From: Alphaproteobacteria bacterium
GTDB lineage: Bacteria > Pseudomonadota > Alphaproteobacteria > SHVP01
Reading direction: 5' to 3'
Length of the DNA: 38,032 nucleotides
NCBI GenBank assembly: GCA_947473325.1
Contig: CANJEJ010000010.1
Location: forward strand, 1 to 38,032
In this document: piece after piece, positions 1 to 9,542 of the stretch
Position numbering within the stretch: the first letter of the stretch is position 1
Layout: each line of letters opens with the position of its first letter
Position numbers and translations under genes: made by a program
The notes under the pieces: generated by a model
Told to the model about the DNA's origin: nothing
What the model saw: only the letters and a program-made list of their open reading frames with translations
The model's database searches: none

Positions 1-1
1 C

Positions 2-1396
2 GCGACCAATCTCAAGGTCGTCGGCCGCGCCGGCATCGGCGTCGACAATGTCGACATCCCGGCAGCAACCGCGCGCGGCATCGCGGTGATGAACACGCCC
101 TTCGGCAACTCGATCACCACGGCCGAACACTCGATCGCCATGCTGCTCGCTACCGCGCGCGACATCCCGGCGGCGAATGCCTCGACCCATGCCGGCAAGT
201 GGGAAAAGTCCCGCTTCATGGGCGTGGAAGTCACCGGCAAGACGCTCGGTGTCATCGGCTGCGGCAACATCGGCGCCATTGTCGCCGACCGCGCGCAGGG
301 CCTGAAGATGCGCGTCATCGCCTATGACCCGTATCTGTCGCCGGAACGTGCCCAGGCGCTGGGCGTGGACAAGGTCGAGCTCGACGAACTCTTCCGCCGC
401 GCCGACTTCATCACGCTGCACACGCCGATGACGGAAGCGACCAAGAACATCATCGACAAGAAGGCCTTCGCCAAGATGAAGGACGGCGTGCGCATCGTGA
501 ACTGCGCGCGCGGCGGCCTTGTCGTCGAGGAAGACCTCAAGGAAGCCATCAAGTCGGGCAAGGTCGCCGGCGCCGCGCTCGACGTGTTCCTGGAAGAGCC
601 GGCGAAGACGAACACCCTGTTCGGCATGGACCAGGTCGTGGCGACGCCGCATCTTGGCGCCTCCACCGTGGAAGCACAGGAGAATGTCGCCCTGCAGGTC
701 GCCGAACAGATGGCCGATTTCCTGCTGCTCGGCGCCGTCTCCAACGCCGTCAACATGCCGTCGATTTCGGCGGAAGACGCGCCCAAGCTGCGCCCCTACC
801 TGAAGCTCGCCGAACAGGTCGGCCGCTTCCTCGGCCAGATCTGCCAGTCGGGCATGCAGGCCGTGCGCATCGAATATCTGGGCGAGGTGTCGAAGCTCAA
901 CACCCGCCCGCTGACCGCCGTGGTGCTCGAAGGCCTGCTGTCGCCGCAGATGGAAACGGTGAACATGGTCAACGCGCCGGTGGTGGCGAAGGAACGCAAC
1001 ATCGACGTCGTCGAATCGAAGAACGAACGTTCGCCCGACTACCGCTCGCTCATCCGTCTGAGTGTGAAGAGCGAATCGGGTGAAGACGTGGTCGCCGGCA
1101 CGCTGTTCGCCGACGACCGCCCGCGCATCGTCCAGGTCAATGGCATCGCGGTGGAGGCCGAGGTCGGCCCCCACATGCTCTACCTGCGCAATGCCGACAA
1201 GCCGGGCTTCATCGGCGACCTTGGCACCACGCTGGGCGCCGCCAAGGTCAACATCGCCACCTTCGCGCTCGGCCGCGCGGCCAAGGGCGGCGACGCCATG
1301 GCGCTGGTGTCGGTCGACGACCAGGTGTCGGAAAAGACCCTGGGGGCGCTGCGCGCCCTGCCGCAGGTCAAGGAAGCCCTGTCCCTGCGATTCTAG
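2..1396 (+). CDS. serA: D-3-phosphoglycerate dehydrogenase (5' end outside window)
   Basis: Oxidises 3-phosphoglycerate to 3-phosphohydroxypyruvate with NAD, the first step of serine synthesis in the cytosol. The frame is open from base 2 with no start, so about 60 N-terminal residues of the usual ~525-residue long form lie off the left edge. Visible are the Rossmann motif GVIGCGNIG with the acidic AYDP after it, the catalytic region NCARGG, and PHLGAST carrying the catalytic His. A middle ASB-type domain follows, then a C-terminal ACT domain starting near HMLYLRNADKPG, where serine usually binds. The stop at 1394-1396 is followed by a strong hairpin. hisZ lies downstream on the same strand. 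Identity is firm; only the extent is limited by the window. Confidence 0.97.
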   Translation, partial: ATNLKVVGRAGIGVDNVDIPAATARGIAVMNTPFGNSITTAEHSIAMLLATARDIPAANASTHAGKWEKSRFMGVEVTGKTLGVIGCGNIGAIVADRAQGLKMRVIAYDPYLSPERAQALGVDKVELDELFRRADFITLHTPMTEATKNIIDKKAFAKMKDGVRIVNCARGGLVVEEDLKEAIKSGKVAGAALDVFLEEPAKTNTLFGMDQVVATPHLGASTVEAQENVALQVAEQMADFLLLGAVSNAVNMPSISAEDAPKLRPYLKLAEQVGRFLGQICQSGMQAVRIEYLGEVSKLNTRPLTAVVLEGLLSPQMETVNMVNAPVVAKERNIDVVESKNERSPDYRSLIRLSVKSESGEDVVAGTLFADDRPRIVQVNGIAVEAEVGPHMLYLRNADKPGFIGDLGTTLGAAKVNIATFALGRAAKGGDAMALVSVDDQVSEKTLGALRALPQVKEALSLRF

Positions 1397-1404
1397 TCCC
1401 GGGG

Positions 1405-1437
1405 CGGCATGGGCAGGCGGACAGCCTGCCCATGCCG
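1405..1437 (+). terminator. Strong hairpin after serA
   Basis: A perfect 14-bp stem (1405-1418 with 1424-1437) closes a 5-base loop (GGACA), 8 bases after the serA stop. The tail after the stem is only TTGC, so it is not a classic T-rich intrinsic terminator. It may instead stabilise the serA 3' end. It makes translation of hisZ from upstream of base 1454 unlikely. Confidence 0.6.
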
Positions 1438-1453
1438 TTGCTACACTCCGGTC

Positions 1454-2593
1454 ATGACCCAATCCCTCGAAAAGGCGCTCCTGCCTGCCGGCCTTGGCGA
1501 CGGCCTGCCGCCGCTTGCCGATTTCGAGGCCGACATGGTCGACCGGCTGATGGCCTCGTTCCGCAGCCATGGCTATGAGCGCGTCAAGCCGCCCCTGATC
1601 GAGTTCGAGGAAAGCCTGCTCGCCGGTCCCGGCGCGGCGCTGGCCGAACAGACCTTCCGCGTCATGGACCCGCAGTCCCAGCGCATGATGGGCGTGCGGC
1701 CCGACATCACCCTGCAGGTGGCGCGCATCGCCGCCACGCGGCTGCGCAACGCGCCGCGGCCGCTGCGCCTTTCCTACAACGGCCAGGTGCTGCGCGTGCG
1801 CGGCACCCAGCTGCGCCCCGAACGGCAGTTCGCCCAGGCCGGTTTCGAGCTGATCGGCGACAGCGGCGTGCCCGGCGATGCCGAGGTGGTGACGCTGGCC
1901 GCCGAGGCGCTCGCCGAACTCGGCGTCACCGGCCTCTCGGTCGATATTTCCCTGCCCACCCTGGTGCCGGCCATGTGCCAGGCGCTTGGTTTCAGCGCGG
2001 ACAAGGCGAAGAGCCTGCGCCTCGCGCTTGACCGCAAGGATGCCGCCGCCGTGGCCCAGGCCGCCGGCGCCCATGCCGATCTCTTTGCCGGCCTGCTCGC
2101 CGCCGGCGGCCCGGCCGACCGCGCCCTCGAACGTCTTGACGCACTGGCGCTGCCGCCACGGCTGCGGCCGATGGTGGCCGAAGCGCGGGGGCTGCTCGAA
2201 CGTGTGCGCGCGGCGATGCCTGACCTCGCGCTGACGGTCGATCCCAGCGAGTTCCGCGGCTTCGAATACCAGACCGGGCTCAGCTTCACGGTCTTCGCCC
2301 GCGGCGTGCGCGGCGAGCTCGGCCGCGGCGGCCGCTATGCCCTGGAAGACGGCGAGGCGGCGACCGGCTTCACCGTCTATCTCGATTCGGTGCTGCGCGC
2401 CCTGCCGGCGCCCGACCGCGTGCCGGCGCTCTATGTGCCCTACGGCACCGACCTTGGCCTGTTGCGGCAATTCCGCCGCGACGGCTGGCGCACGGTTGCC
2501 GGGCTCGCCCCGGTCGCCGATGATGGCGCCGAGGCGCTGCGCCTCGGCTGCACCCATGTCGTCGCCGGCGGCGACGTTCGCGACCTTCGATAA
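1454..2593 (+). CDS. hisZ: ATP phosphoribosyltransferase regulatory subunit HisZ
   Basis: A HisRS-like protein with no tRNA-charging role. It forms a hetero-octamer with short-form HisG and allows the first step of histidine synthesis (ATP + PRPP) and its feedback control. About 379 residues. The class II synthetase core is recognisable: the motif-2-like stretch with RLSYNGQVLR, QFAQAGFELIG, and the late motif GRGGRYALEDGEAATGFTVYLD. I chose ATG 1454 over the in-frame ATG at 1409 because 1409 lies inside the serA hairpin and the residues between are unlike HisZ. Its partner hisG is not in the window. A terminator-like hairpin separates it from purA. Confidence 0.93.
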   Translation: MTQSLEKALLPAGLGDGLPPLADFEADMVDRLMASFRSHGYERVKPPLIEFEESLLAGPGAALAEQTFRVMDPQSQRMMGVRPDITLQVARIAATRLRNAPRPLRLSYNGQVLRVRGTQLRPERQFAQAGFELIGDSGVPGDAEVVTLAAEALAELGVTGLSVDISLPTLVPAMCQALGFSADKAKSLRLALDRKDAAAVAQAAGAHADLFAGLLAAGGPADRALERLDALALPPRLRPMVAEARGLLERVRAAMPDLALTVDPSEFRGFEYQTGLSFTVFARGVRGELGRGGRYALEDGEAATGFTVYLDSVLRALPAPDRVPALYVPYGTDLGLLRQFRRDGWRTVAGLAPVADDGAEALRLGCTHVVAGGDVRDLR

Positions 2594-2601
2594 ATTCCGT
2601 T

Positions 2602-2623
2602 CCGGGCGGCTCCGCCCGGTTTT
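2602..2623 (+). terminator. Intrinsic terminator after hisZ
   Basis: A GC-only 7-bp stem (2602-2608 with 2613-2619), a 4-base loop (GCTC) and a T4 tract at 2620-2623, starting 9 bases after the hisZ stop. It probably ends or attenuates serA-hisZ transcripts before purA. Confidence 0.65.
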
Positions 2624-2653
2624 CGCAACACGATCGGCAGCAGACGGTTCTTC

Positions 2654-3946
<1,293 letters not shown>

Positions 3947-3964
3947 AGGGCGTGGCGCACCAAC

Positions 3965-3999
3965 AAAAAAGGCCGCTCCGAAGAGCGGCCTTTTTTCTT
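3965..3999. terminator. Bidirectional intrinsic terminator between purA and rpoH
   Basis: A perfect 8-bp stem GGCCGCTC/GAGCGGCC (3971-3978 with 3983-3990) has loop CGAA, with A6 on the left and T6 plus more T on the right. The flanking A and T tracts make it work on both strands. It lies between the stops of the convergent purA (+) and rpoH (-). Confidence 0.93.
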
Positions 4000-4016
4000 T
4001 TTTCGATCGACGCGGA

Positions 4017-4904
4017 TCAGGTCTGCGGCAGCAGGCGCTTTTCCATCGCCAGATTGCGCATCGCCTTTTGCAGCTTCTCGAAGGCGCGCACCTCGATCTG
4101 GCGCACGCGCTCGCGGCTGATGTCATAGGCCTGTGACAGCTCTTCGAGCGTCGACGGCTCTTCCTTCAGCCGGCGTTCGGTCAGGATATGGCGTTCCCGT
4201 TCGTTCAGGTTCTCCATCGCCTGCTGCAGCAGCGCCTTGCGGCCCTCCAGCTCTTCGGATTCGCCCAGCGCGGTTTCCTGGTTCGGCGTGTCGTCCTCGA
4301 GCCAGTCCATCCATTCGCCGTCGCCGTCGATTCGCATCGGCGCGTTCAGCGAGTGATCGGCGGCCGCGAGGCGCCGGTTCATGTTGATGACTTCCGTTTC
4401 CGGCACGTTGAGGCGCTTGGCGATCTCGGCCACGTTCTCGGGCTTCAGGTCGCCTTCCTCAATCGCGTGGATCTGGCCCTTGATCTTGCGCAGGTTGAAG
4501 AACAGCTTCTTCTGCGCCGCCGTCGTGCCCATCTTCACCAGCGACCAGGAATGCAGGATGTATTCCTGGATCGAGGCGCGAATCCACCACATGGCATAGG
4601 TCGCGAGGCGGAAGCCGCGGTCCGGGTCGAAGCGCTTCACCGCCTGCATCATGCCCACGTTGCCTTCCGAGATGAGCTCGGACAGCGGCAGGCCATAGCC
4701 GCGATAGCCCATGGCGATCTTCGCCACGAGGCGCAGATGGCTCGTCACCAGCTTGTGGGCGGCTGCCGAATCGGTGTGCTCACGCCAGGCCTTGGCGAGC
4801 ATGAATTCCTCTTCCGGCTCCAGCATCGGGAACTTGCGGATCGCCTGAAGGTAGGAAGACAGGCTTCCTTCACTGGCAATGGACGGAATGGTGTTGCGTG
4901 ACAT
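4017..4904 (-). CDS. rpoH: RNA polymerase sigma-32 factor (heat shock)
   Basis: Alternative sigma factor that directs core RNA polymerase to heat-shock promoters. It has 295 residues, normal for alphaproteobacterial RpoH. Region 2 is seen as HLRLVAKIAMGYRGYGLPLSELISEGNVGMMQ followed by RFATYAMWWIR-like RLATYAMWWIR. The RpoH box QKKLFFNLRK, which marks sigma-32 rather than sigma-70, comes next, then region 4 with the helix-turn-helix SQAYDISRERVRQIE near the C-terminus. The start is ATG at 4904. rluD lies upstream in the same direction across a 137-base gap with an inverted repeat. Alphaproteobacteria often have more than one RpoH; which paralogue this is cannot be told here. Confidence 0.96.
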   Translation of the reverse strand: MSRNTIPSIASEGSLSSYLQAIRKFPMLEPEEEFMLAKAWREHTDSAAAHKLVTSHLRLVAKIAMGYRGYGLPLSELISEGNVGMMQAVKRFDPDRGFRLATYAMWWIRASIQEYILHSWSLVKMGTTAAQKKLFFNLRKIKGQIHAIEEGDLKPENVAEIAKRLNVPETEVINMNRRLAAADHSLNAPMRIDGDGEWMDWLEDDTPNQETALGESEELEGRKALLQQAMENLNERERHILTERRLKEEPSTLEELSQAYDISRERVRQIEVRAFEKLQKAMRNLAMEKRLLPQT

Positions 4905-4979
4905 GGCTTACGTTCCCAACTTTCCGAAAGGCCCATCGCGGAAAACGCTCCCGGGATGCCTCTCACTTGACGCCCATCA

Positions 4980-5002
4980 TACCTGACCAGACTAATCAGG
5001 TA
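4980..5002. promoter_or_regulatory. Inverted repeat upstream of rpoH
   Basis: TACCTGA (4980-4986) and its exact complement TCAGGTA (4996-5002) flank 9 bases, 76 bases upstream of the rpoH start. No T tract follows on the - strand, so it is not a terminator of rluD. On the - strand a TATGAT hexamer (4976-4981) that could be a -10 box overlaps one arm. A regulator site or a 5'-UTR hairpin are both possible. Confidence 0.35.
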
Positions 5003-5041
5003 ATTTCGTTGTTGCCGCAGGGCGTGTTCGAATCTTGCCGA

Positions 5042-6013
5042 CTAGTGCTCCAAACTTTTCAAGAGTTGCTTGAATTCGCTTGGTAATTCTCCCTCAAAGA
5101 CCAGGTTTTTCCCGGTTCGTGGGTGCTGGAAGCCGATCCGCCGCGCATGCAGGGCCTGGCCTTTCAAGGCTGCGATGGCGTCCGTCACCTCAGGGGCAAC
5201 GTCCCCCACCTTTGGGGGGTTCCGGCCGTAAACCGGGTCCCCCAGCAGCGGATGGCCGATCGACCCCAAATGGACACGAATCTGGTGGGTCCTTCCCGTC
5301 TCGAGCCGGCATTCAATGTGACTGGCAATCGTGTCGAAAGTTTGAAGGACGCGGTAGTGGGTGACCGCCGTCTTGCCCCGGCCCGGGCGGGCCATGGCCA
5401 TGCGCAGGCGGTTGGCGGGATCTCGGGAAATGTTGCCAGTGATCGTGCCCGTGCGCGGATAGGGGGCGCCCCAGACCACCGCCTCATAGGCGCGGTCGAC
5501 CGTATGGGCCTCGAACTGGACGGACAGGCCGGCATGGGCAAGGTCGTTCTTGGCGACGACGATCAGGCCGCTCGTGTCCTTGTCGATGCGGTGGACGATG
5601 CCGGGCCGCCGCACGCCGCCGATACCCGACAGGCTGTCGCCGCAATGGGCGAGCAAGGCGTTCACCAGCGTGCCGTCGGCACTGCCCACGGCGGGGTGCA
5701 CGACAAGGCCGGCGGGCTTGTTGATGACCAGCAGGTCGCCGTCCTCGTAGACGATGGCGAGCGGAATGTCCTGCGCCTCGGGCACGGGCTCCAGCAGCGG
5801 CGGGACGGTGGCATCGAGCTTCTCGCCGCCCTTCAGCCGCAGCGACGGTTGCGTCACCGCCTTGCCGTCCACCCGGACATGGCCGGCATCGATCAGCCCG
5901 CGCAGGCGCGTGCGCGACAGGTCGGGCAGGGCGGCGGCCAGCACGCGATCGAGCCGCTCGCCGGCCTGTTCGGCCGCAACCTCCACATGGCGTTTCGCAT
6001 CGACCTCTGACAT
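5042..6013 (-). CDS. rluD: 23S rRNA pseudouridine synthase, RluD/RluA family
   Basis: Converts uridines of 23S rRNA (helix 69 in the case of RluD) to pseudouridine. About 323 residues. An S4 RNA-binding domain occupies roughly residues 8-70 (GERLDRVLAAALPDLSRTRLRGLIDAGHV). The RluA catalytic domain follows, with HRIDKDTSGLIVVAK holding the catalytic Asp, then TGRTHQIRVHL and HPLLGDPVYG. I prefer ATG 6013 (MSEVDAK) to an in-frame GTG at 6037, whose extra eight residues are unlike the family. It is divergent from the small membrane protein gene at 6061 and upstream of rpoH. RluD rather than RluA or RluC is inferred from the S4 domain and length. Confidence 0.92.
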   Translation of the reverse strand: MSEVDAKRHVEVAAEQAGERLDRVLAAALPDLSRTRLRGLIDAGHVRVDGKAVTQPSLRLKGGEKLDATVPPLLEPVPEAQDIPLAIVYEDGDLLVINKPAGLVVHPAVGSADGTLVNALLAHCGDSLSGIGGVRRPGIVHRIDKDTSGLIVVAKNDLAHAGLSVQFEAHTVDRAYEAVVWGAPYPRTGTITGNISRDPANRLRMAMARPGRGKTAVTHYRVLQTFDTIASHIECRLETGRTHQIRVHLGSIGHPLLGDPVYGRNPPKVGDVAPEVTDAIAALKGQALHARRIGFQHPRTGKNLVFEGELPSEFKQLLKSLEH

Positions 6014-6060
6014 GGTGAAATAGACTAGAGCATCCACCGCAATCGGAGTTGATCTTCCTC

Positions 6061-6339
6061 ATGGCGGCCTTGAAGACACTGGTGATTGTGTTGGGCGTGT
6101 TGCTGGTGGGCGGCTTCATCGTCGTTGCCGTCACCATCTACAACCGCGCCACCGCGCCGAAGGCCGACAAGACGGTCAGCATTCCGGTGCCGGCCAACGC
6201 CACCGTCATGGACATGGTCGGGGCCGAGGACCGCGTCGTGCTGCGCTATCGCCTCAGCGATGGCAGCGAGCGGCTGGTTATCGTCAACGCCCGCACCGGC
6301 AAGGCAGCGGGCACCATCAACCTCGTGCCCACGCCGTGA
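6061..6339 (+). CDS. Small single-span membrane protein, DUF6476-like
   Basis: About 92 residues. One hydrophobic helix near the N-terminus (about residues 3-25, ALKTLVIVLGVLLVGGFIVV) is followed by a polar domain of about 60 residues with a beta-rich look (VVLRYRLSDGSERLVIVNARTGK). This resembles the small alphaproteobacterial family DUF6476 often found next to rluD; that match is from memory and tentative. Function unknown. ATG 6061 is preferred to TTG 6049 because the only Shine-Dalgarno-like GGAG (6045-6048) touches 6049. Its stop overlaps the GTG start of the next gene, so the two are probably translationally coupled. Confidence 0.75.
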   Translation: MAALKTLVIVLGVLLVGGFIVVAVTIYNRATAPKADKTVSIPVPANATVMDMVGAEDRVVLRYRLSDGSERLVIVNARTGKAAGTINLVPTP

Positions 6340-6827
6340 TCCGCATCGCCGCCACCGAACTTGCGCAGGTCGTCGCGGCGGCGGAGGCGGCCTATCCGCA
6401 GGAATGCTGCGGCCTGTTGTCCGGCCGGTCGCAAGGCGCGGGCGCGGCACGCGAGATCACGGTGACGGCGGTGTATCCCAGCCCCAACCTCGCGCCCGAA
6501 CCACGGCGCAACTTCGAGATCGACCCGGCCCTGCGCCTGCGCCTGCAGCGCGAATTGCGCGACCGCGGCGATCATGTGGTCGGCCTTTACCATTCCCATC
6601 CCGATGGCCGCGCGCAGCCTTCGCCCACCGATCTCGACCGCGCCTGGGAAACCGATCTCGCCTGGCTCATCACCGCCGTCCATGGGGGCAGCGCCATCCT
6701 GACCGCGGCGCATGTGCTGGACGTGGCGGCGCAGGTCACCTTCCGCCATGTCCCGCTGGTGACCGCCGACTGGCAGGCACCGGCATCGCGCGCGGCACGG
6801 CCGGAAGACGGCGTGTCCTTCGACTGA
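6336..6827 (+). CDS. JAMM/MPN-domain zinc metalloprotease-like protein
   Basis: 163 residues covering one JAB1/MPN/Mov34 domain. The zinc site is complete: an upstream Glu in YPQECCGLL, then H-S-H-x7-S-x2-D in the stretch YHSHPDGRAQPSPTDLD. Bacterial relatives cleave C-terminal extensions from ubiquitin-like sulfur-carrier proteins or act in cysteine synthesis with CysM-type enzymes; which applies here is unknown. The start is a GTG at 6336 overlapping the previous stop, and its own stop overlaps the ATG of the aldolase by one base. No sulfur-carrier protein or ThiF-type gene is adjacent, which leaves its substrate open. Confidence 0.88.
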   Translation: MIRIAATELAQVVAAAEAAYPQECCGLLSGRSQGAGAAREITVTAVYPSPNLAPEPRRNFEIDPALRLRLQRELRDRGDHVVGLYHSHPDGRAQPSPTDLDRAWETDLAWLITAVHGGSAILTAAHVLDVAAQVTFRHVPLVTADWQAPASRAARPEDGVSFD

Positions 6828-7867
6828 TGGACTTCCGCAGCGACAATACGGGCGGCGCCTCGCCCGAGATCATCGCCGCGCTGGCGCGCGAAGCTGGCCG
6901 CCATGACAGCGCCTATGGCGCCGATGCCGTCAGCGTGCGGCTGCAAAAGACCTTTGCCGATTTCTTCGAGCGTGAGGTCGCGGTCTTTCCGGTCGCCACC
7001 GGCACGGCGGCGAACGCGCTCAGCCTCGCCGCGCTGGCCCCGGGCTATGGCGCCATCTATGCCCATGCCCAGGCCCATATCGCGCAGGACGAAGCCAACG
7101 CGCCGGAATTCTTCACCGGCGGCGCCAAGCTGGTTGCCGTGCCGGGCACGCATGGCCGCCTCGATTGCGATCCGTTGCGCCGCCGGATCGCGACGGCCAC
7201 GCCGCATGGCGTGCACAACGCCCAGCCGGCGGCCGTGTCGATCAGCCAGACGACGGAACTCGGCACCGTCTACACGCCCGATGCCGTCGCGGCGGTGGCC
7301 GAGGTCGCGCATAGCGCGGGCCTCGGCCTGCACATGGATGGCGCGCGCCTCGCCAATGCGCTGGTTGCGCTGGACTGCGCACCTGCCGACATCACCTGGC
7401 GCGCGGGCGTCGATATCCTGTCCTTCGGCGCCACCAAGAACGGCGCGCTGGGCGCGGAAGCCATCGTCGTCTTCGATCCGAAGCGCGCGACAGCGTTGCC
7501 CTTCCTGCGCAAGCGCGCCGGGCATCTACTTTCGAAGCAGCGATTCGCGGCGGCACAGTTCGAGGCCTATCTCGACGGCGACCTGTGGCGCCGCAACGCG
7601 GGCCATGCCAATGCGATGGCGCGCCGGCTGGCCGAGGGGCTGAAAACGGTGCGCGGCGCCAGCCTGCCGCATCCGGTCGAGGCCAACGCCCTGTTCCCGC
7701 TGCTGCCCGACAAGGTCCAGGTGGCGCTGCGCGACGCGGGGTTCCTCTTCGGGCCGTGGGGCGAGGCGGGGTCCGGCATGGTGCGCCTGATCGCTTCCTT
7801 CGACAGCGAACCGGCAGATGTCGATCGCTTCATCGCGCTGTCCAGAAAAGCAGGAGGAACACAGTGA
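6827..7867 (+). CDS. Low-specificity threonine aldolase-type PLP enzyme
   Basis: A beta-eliminating lyase family protein (fold type I, PLP), expected to split L-threonine or allo-threonine into glycine and acetaldehyde in the cytosol. 346 residues, a normal length. The N-terminal FRSDNTGGASPEI is the family hallmark. HMDGARLANA contains the PLP-pyridine Asp (residue 171), and SFGATKNGA holds the Schiff-base Lys (residue 204). The start ATG 6827 shares one base with the stop of the JAMM gene. Its stop overlaps the GTG of the VOC gene. Related enzymes include phenylserine aldolases, so exact substrate is uncertain. Confidence 0.9.
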   Translation: MDFRSDNTGGASPEIIAALAREAGRHDSAYGADAVSVRLQKTFADFFEREVAVFPVATGTAANALSLAALAPGYGAIYAHAQAHIAQDEANAPEFFTGGAKLVAVPGTHGRLDCDPLRRRIATATPHGVHNAQPAAVSISQTTELGTVYTPDAVAAVAEVAHSAGLGLHMDGARLANALVALDCAPADITWRAGVDILSFGATKNGALGAEAIVVFDPKRATALPFLRKRAGHLLSKQRFAAAQFEAYLDGDLWRRNAGHANAMARRLAEGLKTVRGASLPHPVEANALFPLLPDKVQVALRDAGFLFGPWGEAGSGMVRLIASFDSEPADVDRFIALSRKAGGTQ

Positions 7868-8802
7868 TCTCGGAACTGCGCCTTGCGACCTTCGGCGTCG
7901 CCGACCTTGAGCGCACCAAGCGCTTCTATGCGGAAGCCTTCCTCTACGAAGTGAAGGGCGAAGGCGCGGTCGATACCACCGATCCGATGGCGGCGCGCGG
8001 CTGGGCGCTGCCGGCGGGCATGACGGCGCGCTTCGCGGTGATGGGGCCGCCGGGCCTTGCCAGCGGCCTGATCCGGCTGGTGCAATTCTCGCAGGCCGGC
8101 GAACAGATCTGGCGCGACTACAGCCGCCCGGGCGACTTCGGCCTGTTTGCCGCCAACATCCGTGTCTCGAAGATCGACGAAGGCTGGGCGCGGCTGCAGG
8201 CGGCGGGCGCCAGGGCGCGGTCGCAGCCGCACACCTGGGGTGAAAATCCCGCCGTCGTCGTGCATGACGCCATGACCTTCGACGTCGATGACACGCTGCT
8301 CGACGTGTTCGAGCTCGAGCTGCGTGGCACCAGCATCCACAAGCCGCAAACCGCCCCGGCAAGCGAGCTGCAGAACATCGTCATCCACACGGAAGACGCC
8401 GACCGCTGCCTGGCCTTCTACGCCGGCCTTGGCTTCACCGTGATTTCCGACCGCACGCTCAAGGGCCTCGCCGATTTCCTCAAGCTGCCGCCCGGCACCG
8501 ACCTGCGCAACGCGAACCTCGCCATGCCTGAACTTTCATCGAACGGCCGCATCGAGGTGTCGCAATATGTCGGCTGCCCCGGTGTCCGCCTGCAGGACCG
8601 TGCCGTGCCGCCCCGCCGGGGCATCCTGTCGATGGGCTTCGAGACCGACGACCTGCAGGCGACGCACCGGCTGCTCGGCCGGCTCGGTGCCGAATGGGTC
8701 GCCGGGCCCTTCGATGAAACCGTGCCGCCGTTCGGCCGCTTGCGCACGCAGGTATGCTTCGGCCCCGATGGCGAACGGCTGAATTTCTTCCAGCGTTTGT
8801 AA
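7864..8802 (+). CDS. VOC-family protein with two glyoxalase/dioxygenase-fold domains
   Basis: About 312 residues made of two vicinal-oxygen-chelate modules, roughly residues 1-125 (LRLATFGVADLERTKRFYAEAF) and 165-310 (LQNIVIHTEDADRCLAFYAGLGF). Members bind a metal and act as glyoxalases, extradiol dioxygenases, epimerases or drug-binding proteins. I see no residues that settle which. GTG 7864 overlaps the aldolase stop, so the two are probably co-translated. A GST gene follows 30 bases downstream, which would fit detoxification or aromatic breakdown, but this is only context. Confidence 0.85.
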   Translation: MISELRLATFGVADLERTKRFYAEAFLYEVKGEGAVDTTDPMAARGWALPAGMTARFAVMGPPGLASGLIRLVQFSQAGEQIWRDYSRPGDFGLFAANIRVSKIDEGWARLQAAGARARSQPHTWGENPAVVVHDAMTFDVDDTLLDVFELELRGTSIHKPQTAPASELQNIVIHTEDADRCLAFYAGLGFTVISDRTLKGLADFLKLPPGTDLRNANLAMPELSSNGRIEVSQYVGCPGVRLQDRAVPPRRGILSMGFETDDLQATHRLLGRLGAEWVAGPFDETVPPFGRLRTQVCFGPDGERLNFFQRL

Positions 8803-8832
8803 CTAGCTCCCCTCAAGGAAGGACGGACATCC

Positions 8833-9507
8833 ATGCGTCTTCACAGCTCGAAACTGTCGCCCTGGGGCCAGCGCGTCTGGATGCAGATCCGGCTGAAGGA
8901 CCTGCCGATCGAGCGGGTGGGCGCGGCGGGTGGCTCGCTCCGTTCGCCGGAACATCTGGCGATCAATCCGCTGGGCAAGGTGCCCGTGCTGGTCGATGGC
9001 GAGCTGGCGGTGCCTGAATCGGAAGTCATCTGCGAATACCTGGAAGACAAGTTTCCCACGCCCAGCCTGCGCGGCGCACCGGGCGAGGACGCGGCCCGCG
9101 TCCGCCTGATTTCGCGCATCTGCGACCTTTATGTGCTGCCGCCGCTTGCGGGTCTTCTGCTGCACAAGGCCGAACATTCGGTGGCGGAGGGGGCCGTGCT
9201 GCTGCCCAAGGTGCAGGACGCGCTGGACCAGGTGGAACGCTTCCTTGGTCCAGGACCCTTCGCCAGCCGGGACGCCGTCACCCTGGCAGACTGCGCCCTG
9301 GTGCCGGTCGGCTTCCTGGCCGTGACCGTCCTGCCGGTTTTTCAGGATGCCGCGCCGCTCGCGAATCGGGCTAAGCTGGCGCTCTGGTGGAAGCATATCC
9401 AGGGCGAGCCCGTCGCCGCCGATATCCTTGGCGAACTTCGCGAAGGCTATCGCGGTTTCCGCGAACGGGTGGGCTGGCCGCAGGGTGCGCTCCGGACGAC
9501 GATTTAG
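8833..9507 (+). CDS. Glutathione S-transferase family protein
   Basis: 224 residues with the two-domain GST fold. An N-terminal thioredoxin-like part (about 1-78) includes SPWGQRV at residues 9-15, where the glutathione-activating residue sits in the family, then KVPVLVDG with the cis-Pro, and the glutathione-binding PESEVICEYLED. An all-helical C-terminal domain follows with DAVTLADCALVPVGF. Expected role: conjugation or thiol exchange in the cytosol on an unknown substrate. AAGGAAGG lies about 10 bases before ATG 8833. The gene sits in the same direction as the VOC protein and the hydrolase-fold protein. Confidence 0.9.
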   Translation: MRLHSSKLSPWGQRVWMQIRLKDLPIERVGAAGGSLRSPEHLAINPLGKVPVLVDGELAVPESEVICEYLEDKFPTPSLRGAPGEDAARVRLISRICDLYVLPPLAGLLLHKAEHSVAEGAVLLPKVQDALDQVERFLGPGPFASRDAVTLADCALVPVGFLAVTVLPVFQDAAPLANRAKLALWWKHIQGEPVAADILGELREGYRGFRERVGWPQGALRTTI

Positions 9508-9542
9508 AGGCGCGCGCTCGCGCGCGGTGCAAGGACAATCCG

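Noticed and set aside
6086-6826. An N-terminal extension of the aldolase frame by about 247 codons
   Set aside because: It lies over two well-supported genes in other frames and reads as Arg/Pro-rich shadow; the family start is at 6827.
9508-9535. GCGCGC-rich inverted repeat between the GST and hydrolase-fold genes as a terminator
   Set aside because: There is no T tract and it overlaps the ribosome-site region of the next gene; it is a low-complexity GC repeat.
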